In this document: piece by piece, positions 34,779-47,535 of the stretch
Layout of the letters: each line of letters opens with the position of its first letter
Numbering within the stretch: position 1 is the first letter of the stretch
Origin: Gelatoporia subvermispora B
Lineage: Eukaryota > Basidiomycota > Agaricomycetes > Polyporales > Gelatoporiaceae
Length of the DNA: 64,000 bases
Assembly: GCA_000320605.2 (NCBI GenBank)
Contig: KB445792.1
Location: 997,581 to 1,061,580, forward strand
Reading direction: 5' to 3'
Notes under the pieces: generated by a model
Databases searched by the model: none
Told to the model about the DNA's origin: nothing
The model's input: only the letters and a program-made list of their open reading frames with translations
Program-made: the position numbers and the translations under genes

Positions 34779-35372
34779 ATGACCACGCAGCTGGAGATTC
34801 AGCAGATCGACAAGGTGTTCGCACGTGAGGCAAATTTCGAGCAGAAAGCCATTGACCGTGCTTTGAAAGAGGTCAAGAGGGCGGAGAAGGCGCATGCAAA
34901 GGCCGTCAAGGTGCGTTAGATGTCTCTGAACTCTGAATCCGAGACAAAAACTAGCATCTACCCAGGAGGTAGAGAAAGCGCAACGCGACGCGCAGAAATC
35001 GGCGAAAAAGGTTCAGAAAACAATAAAGTCGTTAGACAAAGAGAGGGGAAAGTACGATAAAGTTGTGAAGCAGGAGCAGCGCCTAGAGAGCAAGCTGAAG
35101 GTTAGTGTCTCAGAGCTATCGATGGTTATGAGGTCTCATTTCCTTCAGGACAAGCAGGACAAGGAGGTTAGGTCGGCGCAGGAAATAGAGCAAATGCATA
35201 CTGCGCTCGATGAGCTGTTGAGCACCAACTACTTGAACGCGGTACGATTGGGTTTTTCGCATGACCTCAGGAAAGCTCATCATGAAGTCCACAGAAAGAC
35301 CGCGATAATCGGTTGCTGGAGGCCCGCACCGATCATCCGGGGGATCTCAATGGTGCTATTCCAACGCACTGA
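34779..35372 (+). CDS. Small coiled-coil protein of unknown function
   Basis: Predicted exons 34779-34910, 34966-35100, 35149-35241 and 35295-35372, 145 residues. Almost the whole chain is charged Lys/Glu/Gln/Ala-rich helix with heptad-like spacing (KEVKRAEKAHAKAVKEVEKA and similar), so a long coiled coil is expected. No other domain was seen. Three introns are phase 0 and fall between helical segments. Reading through the third intron instead would add a non-helical tail ending at 35436; splicing gives the more consistent helix and stop at 35372. I recall similar short coiled-coil proteins in other Agaricomycetes but no assigned role. Confidence 0.65.
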
Positions 35373-35765
35373 ACATGATTCGAATTTGTTCCGTATGACG
35401 ACTCATTTTTTTCTCCCAGGGACATACTTTCGGTGACTTTATTTGGGCTAAAATTATGTTGTTTACATTTCAAGGGAGATATCACTGTATCACCAAATCG
35501 AGTAATCTTCGAGACAGTTTGGGAGATATGACAGGCGAAGTTCTTCCTGAAAATCTCACGTGGTAAGATGCGTTCATACGTCACCTCGATCCACTACTCC
35601 TTCAGCTGTCAGACTTCCTGCCTCGTCACGTTGAAAAACGAACATGCCCATGAGCCGTGTCTCCTCGCCCCAACACTTTGTCTTGATTCCACCATCTGTA
35701 GTTTTCTTTCGGCTCCCGATTCTGTATACATTATCTGGTCGCTCCTCTTCAAAATCAATACGTCA
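35373..35765. other. Intergenic region
   Basis: About 390 bp. The next gene's frame is open back to 35568 and contains an in-frame ATG there, but the translated 66 residues are cysteine-rich and lack the character of the downstream protein, so they are treated as 5' flank. Confidence 0.4.
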
Positions 35766-37053
35766 ATGAATCCATATCACGTCTCCGAGCGCGAGGTAGA
35801 AAGCCTTTGTACTCCAGCGGGTGATGTGCATCCAGAAGTCGAAAGGGTTAATCGCTCTCAAGAGAACTTCTTGGTGTCGCTCAGAAACAATATAGCGAGA
35901 TCGCCGATTGGCTCACTGCTCGTCTCGTACCATGCCTCCCTGCGCAAGGACCTCGCCGAAACGTTTGGAGGGCAGGAAAGCCTACCTGCCTATGAAAGAC
36001 GCCCCGGAGGCTCACGCAAGCGCGTTCTAAAAAACCGCAACAAGTCTCAGATGCCTCCCCCCTTGGATCCTGTTCCTCCTTATGCAAACCGTGCTTCACG
36101 TGTGTCATTCGTTTTACCAAACATCAGTGGAAGAACGCGCGCGTCTCGCAACGGGTCAATCGCCAGCTCTACCTCAGGTTCCGCCGGTTTGGTTTTGCCA
36201 TCGTCTTCCATATTCCATACCAGGACCCAGACTGCATCTTCTATTGCTCCGTCTTGCTCCAACGCGTCCAGCCTCGCGGACAGCACACCTCCGCTGACGC
36301 CAGACTCTGCTTGCACACCTTCGTCACTATTGGCGCCTCGGGTTTCGCAATCGTGGGCCTCTCTTACTCTGCTGAGCGCCCGCGAAGAGGGGACGACACC
36401 GCCGCCCCCCGAGAAGGCTGAACTTATCAAAGAGGGAAAGAAGCCCCAGCGTCCAATCGTGCGTCTTCCAATATCGGGAATCTAGTATCTTGTTGGCCTA
36501 ACTGGCCGTCGATATTCAGTGCTATGAAACACTCATCGAAGATATCAGTGTGGACCCAGCGCCATCTCACCCCGCGCGTGTGGATGAAGAGAAGTTAGAA
36601 ACTCTGACGACTGCTTCTGACGAGTCGGATGAATGGCTTGGTTTGGATTATGCCGTAGAATTGAGCCTTCGAGAAAGGCGAGCTTCCGAATGTGATGCTC
36701 CTTCGGCCGGGGAGCACTCTAAGGTGAGGTATTTGCGCATATAGTCTACCGTTGCCGAGACCTAGCTATCTTTGGTGACACAACATGATCTGACGTCTGG
36801 TTTTCAGAGTCCGGAGTCGTGGGCAGCAATACATTCTGGCTTCATCCCTCCGAATTACGAGAATGAAGAGTATATGCGCTGGAGAAAGTGGCATAAATAC
36901 CTGGACCGACAAGCACAAAAGCGGCGTCTTCAAAAGGCCATCGCGTACCAGACGTATGTGAATGAACAAGCTGAGTTGTATGTCCAAGAGCGTAGGATGA
37001 GAGAATGGTTGTACTGGAAGCAGGCAAGATTGGTCTCGATAATGACTTATTGA
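35766..37053 (+). CDS. Ser/Pro-rich orphan protein with basic helical C-terminus
   Basis: Predicted exons 35766-36458, 36520-36723 and 36808-37053, 380 residues. The N-terminal two thirds are low-complexity, rich in Ser, Pro and Arg. A central acidic part (TTASDESDEWLGLDYAVELS) follows. The C-terminal 80 residues (FIPPNYENEEYMRWRKWHKY onward) are rich in Arg, Lys, Trp and Tyr and probably helical. The three exons join in phase 0 and each junction has a good donor. No catalytic or binding domain is recognised. The start ATG at 35766 is the one nearest the conserved-looking NPYHVSEREVESL; an ATG further upstream at 35568 is possible. Confidence 0.6.
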
Positions 37054-37696
37054 CGTGATTCCTAAGTTGGTCTCGGACACAGGAGGAGTCACTGACAAGG
37101 AGTGACGTTGACATCCACTTGGTTAGGAGGGAAGTAAGTCTAATGACACAGCGTCGCCCGGTACGTCAATCAAAAGACTTGATTACCACAGCGTAAAATT
37201 CATGACGCGTCTTGCGCTGACCGATCCCGCAGGACCCTTTTCATCCTGCAGCGAAGCATAATCTAGGCTGGGTATTGAAACGCTCCCGGTCTTCTTCCTG
37301 CATTCGAGAGCTTCAGCCAATCCCCGAATTAGGCTGAGGTTTATACACGACTATGACGGAGCGGTTCATGGTGCTAAGAGGTATGTGCCACAGAGCAGGA
37401 GCATTCAAGTTGTAACCACCCAGAAGTTGATCGTCTGGCTGCCTGTTAGCAGCAGTTGCCTTGTAACTCGCGTACTAGTATTTGCGACAAGTGTATAATA
37501 TGATGAAAACCGCTGAATTGTGCACGTATGGCGATTACAATAGAGCGGAAGGGGCCTTGGGACGAAATGACTGTCCCTCGCTCAGGATGGCCACGCGCGA
37601 CGTCGGACCCCGTGGACTCGCGATGAGGTTGTTTGTGTCTATTGTCCTGCACCTTCTTCCTTTTTCGTCTTCTCTCTCAAGTCTCACCAAAACGCC
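37054..37696. other. Intergenic region before ESF2
   Basis: About 640 bp with no recognised gene, RNA or repeat; a pyrimidine-rich tract lies just before the ESF2 start. Confidence 0.4.
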
Positions 37697-38761
37697 ATGT
37701 CTGCGTCAAACATTCAGGTTGATAGCCGTTTCGCCGTGGACTCTCGATTCGCTGGAGAATCTGAAGCAGAGTCCTCCAGGTCAGGAGCAAGTCGGGGCGC
37801 CCATGACGACGCCTCGGGGGACGAGCATGTCTCAGAACATGAGGACGGCTCATCGGCAGGGGACGATGCGCATACACACGAAGTCCGCGACGCAGGACTC
37901 GGAGATGGCATGGACCCAGAGGGATTTGCTGGTCCCTCCGACAAGGTTGTCAAACCTCTCACACCGGAAGCGCTTGCAGCGTTCAAGGCTGCACAAGAGA
38001 AGGCCGGGGTTGTCTACATCTCGCGGATACCTCCTGGAATGCGCCCCACAAAAGTTAGACATCTCATGAGCGCATATGGAGAGGTCGGAAGAGTATATCT
38101 GCAACAGGAAGGTGCGTACTAGCATCGTATGTTAACTGAGCGGGACACATTCTGACTACTGACTTATGGACTTTGTGCAGATCCGAAACGCGCGTATCTC
38201 CGGCGCAAATATACATCTACGAAGAAAGCACACTACACAGAGGGCTGGGTCGAATTCAGGGACAAACGGGTCGCTCGCTCCGTTGCAGAAATGCTGAACG
38301 CGCAGCCCATTGGAGGGAAGAAGGGTACTAGGTGGCGAGACGATGTCTGGACCATGCAGTACCTTCCTAAGTTCAAGTGGAACATGCTCACAGAACAGAT
38401 TGGTATGTGTCCTGATCTCTCTCACACAATGCTCATTCTAATTATGGTACCTGTAGCACACGAAGCGGCCATGCACCAGGCTCAACTGCGTGTCGAGTTA
38501 TCACAGTCGCGGAAGGAGCAGCGCGAATATCTCAAAAACGTTGAACTTGCGCGTGTTCTGGACAAACGTGCGGAACGGAAACGCAAGGCCGTTGAAGATG
38601 GGACATCGCAGGCGCGACCAACGCAGGAAGTTAGTGAGCCGCCTGCGCGTGAGCGTAAGGACCGGGAAGGTGCTGGCCCGGCCAAGAAGAAAAAGAAGAT
38701 TGCGCTAGACAATCCCGCGGCCGAAAAGCAGTTGAACACAGTCCTTAGCAGTATATTCTGA
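37697..38761 (+). CDS. ESF2: Pre-rRNA processing protein ESF2 (ABT1 family)
   Basis: Predicted exons 37697-38111, 38181-38402 and 38457-38761, 313 residues. ESF2/ABT1 is a nucleolar RRM protein of the small-subunit processome that helps 18S rRNA maturation and activates the helicase Dbp8. Signatures are [20 protein letters not shown] (RNP2 region), [20 protein letters not shown], the ESF2-specific [20 protein letters not shown] and [22 protein letters not shown]. The N-terminus is acidic and serine-rich. It contains a short duplicated [13 protein letters not shown] element. The C-terminus is lysine-rich ([10 protein letters not shown]), a likely nuclear/nucleolar signal. Length matches the family. 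Confidence 0.93.
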
Positions 38762-39080
38762 GATGTAGTAGATTGTCTAGGAATACGTTTATGTTAGATT
38801 GTCTGGAGTGCGCGGGTGCAGAGACGAGTGATCGTTATGTCATGCCCCAGGGCTTCAAGCGGAGTTCGAATGTGCAAGTCGTGGCACGGATGACCGCAAT
38901 TTGTTCTACATCGCGAACACCATTGAGCCTGTCTCAAAGGGCGTCGAGAGCACCGAGCTCGTCGTGTTTCGCGTTCAAGAGGTCTGTGCTTCCATCATGC
39001 TCGACTACTCTCTCTCACACGCTTTCATGATCAGTCCTCGTCTATTCTCTTGTTTCTCTACCTCTTAGTTTCTTCTGAAC
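38762..39080. other. Intergenic region ESF2 / ARS2
   Basis: About 320 bp, no recognised feature; a pyrimidine-rich tract precedes the ARS2 start. Confidence 0.4.
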
Positions 39081-42000
39081 ATGTCGTCTTGGTCTGGTTC
39101 TGCTTATCCTCCGCCGCCGCCTCGTGGGCGATCGCGCTCCCGCTCTCCCTATCGAGGCGCATACCCTCCAAGACCCGGGTATCCTGACCCAACTTACCCG
39201 CAAGAGCCGTACCGTGCAGATTGGGACGCGTATGATAGGGACAGGGCATGGGCGAGCTACGAGAGGGAGAGGGCTGCGTACGATTACAGCAGACGTGGAC
39301 GGAGTCGTAGTCCCGCTGCGGATGAAGGTATGTGGGCTATGTCAGGCTTACGTGTCCTCAACTTCATTGCGTACATTCAGCAGGGCGCAAGCGCCGGAGA
39401 TCGGTGTCGCCTTGGGAAAGGGAGAGATACGAACCTAGGCCTCGGTACAGCGAAGATTATGGTATTGCTTTCTTCGTGGCGTTTCAAAGTTGCACTACAT
39501 TGACAAATGAACCCAGATGCTCATTCTCGTGGATACGGCAACTGGTCGCCACAAAGGGGTCATGGTCATTACCCTCCCCCACCGTACAGCTCGTCACGGA
39601 GGGCAGCACCCCCGGATCCACATACATTCGATTATCCTGCCACACTTAAGCAGTATGCGGAGTGGTTCCGCTATTTCTATCCTCAGCAGGCCACTGAGGA
39701 GGATAACGCGGACAAAGCCGCAGAACAGGAGGCTGGTGACGGTTCCAAACCTCGTAACGGCATTCGTGCACGCTGGGAAAAGTACAAGAAGGAGTTCGCT
39801 GCTCAACAGGTTCGCTCTCTTTTCCTTCATGTATCACATTCTGGTTGCGTTGTTCCACGACCTTGTCACCTGTTCGATATTTTCTGTTTTACACGGATGA
39901 CTGAATGGTTTGTATTGTACCATAGCTTCAGCGCATGTTTGATCACCACCGAAAGTCACCCTGGTTCGCTGAGAAATATGATCCTGCACCCGAGTTCGTA
40001 GCGATGCGCCGTCGCGTTAGGAAGATCGGCTGGCGCGGGCGGATGGATAACTTCCTGATGGATCTGGAAGCTGGCAAGTTCGACCCTGACTTGCATCCCG
40101 ACTTGCCTGAGCCAGAGCCGGAGGTTGCCTCTCCGATCAAGGAGAACGCTACGAACGGCGATGCTACCACGAACGGGGCAGACGCCCACGCGCCGCAGCT
40201 GCCGACTGAAGAGAACAAACCCACCGGTAACGGCGACGATGAGATGCAGTTTAATCCTGAGCCAGAAGATGAAGGCGGCGATCATGATACGAATCGTGGG
40301 GATACTGGTAGTCGTGCTGCACAGAACTCGAAGCAAACTAATCGCGGCGAGGAAATCTCTGTTCAGCCAGAGGGTAATCAAGTCATGATTCGCACGATTC
40401 CTCCAGACATCGGTCGCGTCAAGCTAGAAGATGTGAGTAATTTGGGGATGTTATCTTGATGTTTTCTGATTCACCGCAGGCTCTGAGTCGTCTTCCTGGT
40501 TTCGTCTATTTGGCGCTTGGAGATCCTTTGCAGAAGAGGAATTACTATCGCGCGGGTTGGCTCAAATTCCGCGACGATACCGAGATGACGACTGTGATGG
40601 TGGATTTGTCTGACAAGAAGGTATATCTTGGAACAATGCTTGTCATGTGCTATGTCTAAGTATTGCTTGCAGATTGAGGGCTTCAAGCTCCACGTAGCAC
40701 ACAATACTAAGCCGTTCATCAGCCGTGTGCGCTATGCGCCTGAGGTCGCAAGCAAGCCTGACAGACTGAAGAAGGATCTGGAGAACGCCAAGGCCCTTGC
40801 TACTCAGCTCGAAGACGAGTATGCGACGTTGCGCAAGATGAAGGTGGATCCCAGCAAGGAGAAGAAGGTTGACGCTGCAACCACGACTAACGGGAACGAT
40901 GCCGAGTCGACACAGCAGGACGCTGTCATGGCTGAGAGCACGGTCGATGAGGAAGAGGAACCCGAACCTCGGGAGAGGGGCACTGAGGCCGTGGAGAGGC
41001 GTATTGAGAAGATCATGGCGGATATTCGTGATCGGGGCTTGGTAGATGCTGCTGACGAGAAGGCTCTTGATGCGAAGAAGGTGCGCCGGTCGTTTTCTTC
41101 CCAATCCCTTTGATGTGTGATATTGACGCTAATTCACAGACGGTGGTTGCACTGGATTTGTACCTTGCATACCTTCGTGCTGCGTTCCACACATGCTATT
41201 ACTGCGCAGTTGTTACCGATCATCTAGAGGAATTGCAGCGGAAGTGTGTCAAGCATGTGAGGAAGCCCATGTCGAAGACGTTGCTTGCGGAAGTAAAAGC
41301 CGCCGAGGCCCAAAAGGCTGAGAAAGAACAACGCCCCGAGGGCGAGGCAGAGCAGGAGAAGCCTTCAGATAAAGAGTCTCTCTCCAAGGACAAGCCAGCT
41401 GAGAATCGCGATTGGAAGCGCAATGGTGCGCCTCTCGTGTTTACATCGTGTTTGCATGTGCTAATCGTACACAGATGAGCGCTGGCTAGAGTGGCTCGAC
41501 TCAAAAGTTGCGCTGTTAATCAACCGTGACGGTGTGCATCCTCGTGATTATGGCGGAAAGAACTACGAAGAGTGAGTCCTATTGTACCAAACACGTGTGC
41601 GAAGCCCTGACTCGTGCTTCCAGGGAGTTGTCGAAGGCATGCGAACAGCACATCAAGCAGGAAGACGAGGGTAAGTTCAGGTGCAAGACGTGCCAGAAGC
41701 TCTTCAAGGCGACGTCGTTCGTCGAGAAGCACATCGCCAACAAACACCCTGAGCTTGTCAAGCACCTGGAAGACGTGAGTGTTTGATTGGTACTGGTGCG
41801 TCCCGACGTATGATGCTCAAAATTTTCAATAGATCCCGTACTTCAACAACTTCGCGCTCGATCCTCACCGAATCCAGCCTTTTAGTCACCCGCCTACGGC
41901 AGTCGGAAATAGCCAGCCTCCACCACCTCAAGCGTATGGCTTGCAAGGCCCAGCTTATCCACCGCCACCTGCGGAGTACGGCCGTGCGCCTTACCAGGCA

Positions 42001-42402
42001 CCATATGGGGCATATCCGCCGCCATACCCAAGTGCCGGAGGATACTGGGATCCGTATGCTTATCCGTATGGAGCTCCAGGTGGGTACCCACCGGCGCAAC
42101 CCCCACGCCGCGACGAAGGTGTTACTGCGCGCCGACTCAGTGACCGCATCAGCGGCTACGCGCCTGGCTATGAGACCGCCGAGACAACTGCTGTGCCTGC
42201 ATCAGCTGGGCTACCGGCAAAGCCTGTTGCAACTCTGGAACCCGGACCGGGAGGCAAGAGGGGGCGTTCGGGAGGTGCTGGAGGCCCGCCCCCACCCCCG
42301 CCGCCAGATGCAAAGGAGGACCCACGGGCGGCAGCGGGAAAGAAAGTTAGCTACCATGACATGGACTTGGTCGCTGAGGGAGATGTTGAGTTGACGTATT
42401 AA
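39081..42402 (+). CDS. ARS2: ARS2/SERRATE zinc-finger protein
   Basis: Predicted exons 39081-39327, 39384-39461, 39517-39809, 39926-40432, 40480-40620, 40673-41080, 41140-41425, 41475-41571, 41624-41774 and 41833-42402, 925 residues. ARS2/SERRATE links the nuclear cap-binding complex to RNA decay, processing and small-RNA pathways. The N-terminus is Arg/Ser/Pro-rich (RGRSRSRSPYRG). SERRATE/Ars2 N-terminal homology includes YAEWFRYFYP, FDHHRKSPWFAEKYDP and RMDNFLMDLEAGKFD. A middle RRM-like part has LGDPLQKRNYYRAGWLKFRD. The C2H2 finger FRCKTCQKLFKATSFVEKHI followed by ANKH lies near residues 704-726. The tail is Pro/Tyr/Gly-rich. Exon 2 has a tandem NAGNAG acceptor (39380 or 39383), so two products differing by one Ala residue are possible. 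This is a single-gene model across ten exons that all join in frame. Confidence 0.92.
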
Positions 42403-43040
42403 ACTATGTAATATTTCTCGTGTCTCTTGAACGACGATCTGTCTGTGTAAGTAGTGTGTTCCCGCAGTAGGCGAGCAATGGATATGATCATGACATTTGA
42501 ATTGAAACTTTGAAAATGCGAGTAAAATGCATCGTGCCTCCGCGTGCGCTGGGCCCTCGTTTCACAGTGGCAGGGAGCGCGTGGTCGTGTCTGGTGAATT
42601 TGAAAGGAGCCCGAGAGCGTGGATTGTATCTGGCTGTTCAGGTACAGACGGAAAGAGGGGACACGATGGGGAGGCGTTGCGGTGCACTTGTGGTGCGCAA
42701 GCTGTGGAGGGGCCAGCAATTTGCCGGGCTGGTACCGCTCCCGCTACTATCCAGGAGCAGCAGCAGCAGGCTGGATTTTCCGCGTCGAAGATTGTCGAAG
42801 GCAGCGAAGAATCGAGACGGTGCGGGGTGTTTGTCACTATTTGTTCCGCGCGGGCCTGGGTGGCTTGTACGGAGCGAGTCTGCGCGAGCGAACGGCTTGC
42901 TCGCGCCTCCTGCTGCGTTCCTACTCGTTTTCTCTCAAATATCAATCTCCACCCTCCGCCAAGCTGAACTTACCCTAGTCTTCGTTCTTCAAGGCGTGGT
43001 GACGACCGTCACCCCGGCCTCCGTCCGCTAGCCAACCGTC
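42403..43040. other. Intergenic region ARS2 / SSK1-like
   Basis: About 640 bp; a GC-rich promoter-like stretch with long accidental open frames in several frames on both strands. No recognised gene. Confidence 0.4.
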
Positions 43041-46000
43041 ATGTCTGGAGCCAACTTGCCTGCGGTGCGTCTTCCGACCGTCATCGCAGGCCAGGGCGTC
43101 GACGAAGACAATCCGGGTCGGGACTCGGTAGTAGTCGAGCTGCCGCCCTCCAACAAATTTGGCTTTGCATGGCCGGCGGAATCCTCGCCCACTGTGAACG
43201 CGCCGCTCACCGTCGAGCGACCTTCGGCCGTGTCGCTCAGCTCCTCCGACGGGGAGACTGACATGTCGGATGAGGAGGCCAGCATCCCTGTCAAGAGGAC
43301 TCCAAGACCGGAGGACAGTGATGATTCCGAGTTTATTACTCCAACGAATCATCTGCACTCTGACCAAAACCCGATGGATCAACAACCCGGTCGTCCGCCG
43401 CTTGCACCCCGTCTATCTCGGGCGTTCTCGATGCCTCTACCCTCACAGCTCGGACCCTTGCAAAATCCGAGACGTGCACCCTCGTCTCACTCAAGTGAAG
43501 GCTCTCCGGAGATGGACGCAAGGTCGCTGGAGTTCGGGCTCTTTCACGAGCTCTCACTGGAGCTCGCTGACTCTGTCCAAATGGTTATACAGACTTTGCT
43601 ACAGCTGTCCCCTCCGCAAGTGCTGGACCCGGCGAAAGAGCAATTTGCCGCTTGCTCCCTCTCCATCCCGACCCCTTCCATCGCCTCTTTGTTCACATCT
43701 ATGAAAAATCTAAATTATATGTCTGCCAACATGCCAGCTCTCAGTATCGACTCCCCCTCGCCCCGGGCATCATCTCCTGTGAGCAGTCCGGACACCCCAC
43801 ACTCTGACTTCGACGTCGGAGAGATGCTGCAAAGTGTCGGTGATGCTCTAAGCGGTGTTGCAGCTCACGCTGGGGTCGACATTGTTCTGTTCCACGGAGA
43901 TTTGGGCATGAAACACGTTGCAGTAAAGGGCGATGAGAGCGGGCTATCATATACGCTGACCCATGTGAGCACATTCCTTGGTGTCTACTGCACCATCCTG
44001 TGCTCACTCGCCGCCTAGGTTGTACGACAAGTCATCAGTACCGCTTATCGTGGTGATACCATTGAAATTGGCCTATATATTGAAGGTGCAGATACCTCGC
44101 ACGAAGCGAAGTCGGGCGCGGATTCACCCGACTCCCCGACGGCCCCCGTCCGATCATCTCCAGTACCTGATCCTGACGAGCCCCTTCGTTGCACTTTTTA
44201 CATTGCACATCGGTTCCTCGTCCCAGAGGGGTCAGACCCAAACATGCTCAATGTTCCTGATCCTGACATTATTCTTCTACCACCACCTTCACGGCCAGAG
44301 CCTTCATTCAAGACTCTGATCCTACGCCGTCTGTTACGACATGTAGGTGCCTCATTGGATGTTGACATTCAGTCGCGCCATTCCTTCGTGGGAAGGCCCT
44401 GCGAATTGTCAATTGTTCTGGATCGCGGATCCCCTTCTGTCGTGGATCATAGCACCCAGCACACCCCGGAAGATGCCAATTATCATGGATACCCCGAGTT
44501 CCGAATTGCCAACGAGCCATCTTTGCAAGAGCTAATCCAATTCGCGGAGTCACTGCGAGGGAAGAAAGTGACACTATTTGCGAATTCGAAAGGCTCCTTT
44601 GCTCAGCATATGACAAGCTATCTCACGGCCTGGGGCTTGGATGTCAGCCATGTCTCTACAGAATCCGAATCCGAGGTGCAAGCTGAGGTCCTTGAAGGAT
44701 CGGCCGAAACAGCGTCGGCTTCTACGCTAACACGGGATGAGTTACCTCCACCGGAGTTGCACCAAGCTCCATCAACGACCTCGACCGCTCAGGCAAATGC
44801 AAGCGCGCTTTCATTTATTCTGATTGATGACGACGTCGCAGTTCTCCGTGACCGTCTATCCAAAGTTCGAGCGGAACAGGCATATCCGCTCACGTTACAC
44901 TCCCGGAAACGTCCTTCCTTGGCGTCAAACCACCGTCCACGTTCCTCTCCTCAAGTCGCGCGTGTTATGGGGATGACTACTCACAACCAAACCATCACGC
45001 CGCAGAACGTCATAGTTCATTTCACCTCCTTGTCGAACTTCAAGCTGGTTAAGGATGCGATTCAATCCATTCTGCTTCCAGTCCCATCAGCACCTTGGAG
45101 GGTTCCGGAAGTAATCGTAGTGCCTAAACCAGCTGGTCCTCGGCGATTGCTTACAGCGTTGCATACAGCTGTCACAAAGCCCGTCGTTGATCCATTCTTC
45201 TCGCCAATTGCCACTTCCCCTATGAGCCCCGGTTATCCCGCAATGTCGCCATTTTTCAACATGGGTGCACCTGCCAAATCTCCTGGGGCTCGATCGACCG
45301 CGAGTATACGCACTGCGTCCGACCGTTCTGCACGATCGCCGAAAGACGTCGGCGGGGACTATGTCAGCGTGGCACCGTCCTCGCCATTGGGTATGTCTGA
45401 CGGAATGGAGTACTTCTCGGACGCAGCTATGAAACTGGGCGCGTCACCCGCGTCCGGGCTGGTTATCCAGAGCCCCGATGGTCAGCCTGCGGGTATCTTC
45501 TTCCATCCTCAACCGCGGTCGAAGCAGCCTACTCCGAGTCCTAAATTGGAGCGCGACAGAGGGTCTCTGACTCGCAACCGAGGAGTTTCATTTCACCGCG
45601 CCCATGACGTACCCAGCACGCCTACCGAACCTGCTCGGGAGCCGACGAAACGTAGCCCGCGTTCTCCACCGTCTCCGGTGGAGCATGTCACGGATTCTCG
45701 GGAGGCCCTTGACAATACGCCCACTGCGGGCTCTTCACATGCAAAAGGGAAGGCACGACAGGCCTCGGTCAGCGAGGATGTCAATCCTGTCGGTCCAATA
45801 CTCGCAAGTGTCTCTGGTGGGCTGCTGGAGTCGGCCAGTGAAACATCTGTCACTCCCCCAGCCCGTCTGACGATCAGAAAAACCGACACGTTTTCACGGG
45901 TTCCTTCCAGTCCGCCGCTATCGCCGCAGTCTCGCGCAACTGGAGGGCCGCCGACGCGGCGTTCGTCAAAGCGGCCTACCGCGGAGTCGCACATGTCCGC

Positions 46001-47535
46001 CCCTGGTGTGCTGCAGAAGAAGGGAAAGGCGACAGATGGGAACATCGTGCCACCGATCAGTGTGCTCATAGTCGATGGTGAGTGAGATCGTTGTGTGCAA
46101 TCGTGGGTCCGCATCTCATCGCATTGCGATGCGCGAATCATCGGTGATCAGATAATCCCATCAATCAGACCATCCTCTCCACATTCATGAAAAAGAAGAA
46201 AATCAAGTATGACGTAGCGAAAAACGGAGAGGAAGCAGTTCAGAAATGGCGGACGGGCAATTACCATCTGATTTTGGTTAGTTTTCGCTTCTTACTGCGT
46301 TTAAGATGTCAAACTCAAGATTGTCTTTAGATGGATATCCAGATGCCTGTCATGGACGGGATCCAGGCTACCAAGGAGATTCGTCGCATGGAGAAGAATA
46401 ACGGAGCCGTTGGCTTTCCGTCGACGCCGCAGTCCGAAGGGCAAAGCACACCGTCGGAAGCTTCCGCGTCGGGGACGTCGGCAGGGGTGTCGACGCCATA
46501 CCGATCGTCGGTCATCATCGTCGCGTTGACGGCATCATCCCTGCAGAGCGATCGAGTGGCGGCGCTCGCGGCAGGGTGCAACGATTTCCTGACGAAACCG
46601 GTATCGCTCCAGTGGCTGAACAGCAAGATCATCGAGTGGGGATCTATCAAGGCGCTACAGATGTGGGCAGACATCAGGCCGGATGTCGTCAAGAGCATAT
46701 CTCACGGCCAGGCGGTTCAAGCCCAGGACGTTGCGCGCCGTCTCCATGTTCCCGAGGGCCGTTCCACGCCGACAGCCCCGCGCAGCCGCTCGTCGTCTAC
46801 CATTTCACGTTCCAAGATAACCATGGCGGAAGTCGTGGGGACGCCTCTGGGAATGACTGCATCGATACTGCGCGGAGACAAGACGGTCACGCCGAACACG
46901 CCGTTCGCGGACGACTCGCCGAACTCCCTGACAGATTCGCTGGGCGAGGTCTCGAACGGCCGCGCGTTTGGTCCCGCGGCCACGCTTGCTAAGCCTGAAG
47001 GTTCGTAGTAATCAAACCTTCGCTGACAGCGTTTGGCTGACTCTTGGGCGTATCAGCGGCACCGGCGGACTGGGCGACGCCGCCCCCGGATGGCGCCTCG
47101 CCAGATCGTGTTGGGGCCACATGTGCGGATCATCTCATCTCGACATGTGTCCCGCGCACTGAGCAGGTTGCAAATTTAGCGGACCACCGTGTGGCTGATG
47201 TTGTACAGCCTGCCCCAGATGACCCCACATCGGGGCCCGTCGGGGAGGTATCTGCTGAGGCGCTTCCTGACGCCGCCGTTGCATCGCGGACTGATGCCGC
47301 GGCAGGGTCCTCGTCTGACACGCTCGCGGAAGTGGCTGCAGATACTGTGCCTCCCACGCAAGCCGACTCCTCGTCCGATATCAGACATCAGCCTACAAAT
47401 ACTGTGGAGGAGCCAGAGCCAGCGCCCGTAGCTGCTGCTGCCGTGGAAGGCAGCCCTAAAGCTCCGACTGAACCGTACCGTGACCTGCCGCCCGACGCTG
47501 ACAAGGGCGGGCCAGGACAAAAGCCGCGTCAATGA
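43041..47535 (+). CDS. SSK1: SSK1-type response regulator
   Basis: Predicted exons 43041-43964, 44019-46077, 46152-46276, 46331-47000 and 47057-47535, 1418 residues. SSK1/Mcs4 proteins are the phosphorelay output that controls the MAPKKK of the HOG stress pathway. The receiver domain is near residue 990: VLIVDDNPINQTIL with the acidic pocket, LILMDIQMPVMDG with phospho-acceptor Asp about 1038, VALTASSLQSDR with the conserved Thr about 1103, and FLTKPVSLQWL with Lys about 1125. A Ser/Pro-rich insert of roughly 30 residues separates the Asp and Thr parts of the receiver, as is usual for SSK1. The long N-terminus is mostly disordered but includes conserved blocks such as the HGDLGMKHVAVKGDE segment and VVRQVISTAYRGDTIEIGLY. 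An Ala/Pro-rich extension of about 160 residues encoded by the last exon ends the protein. Confidence 0.9.

Noticed and set aside
35242..35436. Unspliced C-terminus for the coiled-coil protein
   Set aside because: Reading through gives a non-helical tail; splicing 35242-35294 restores charged helix and a near stop.
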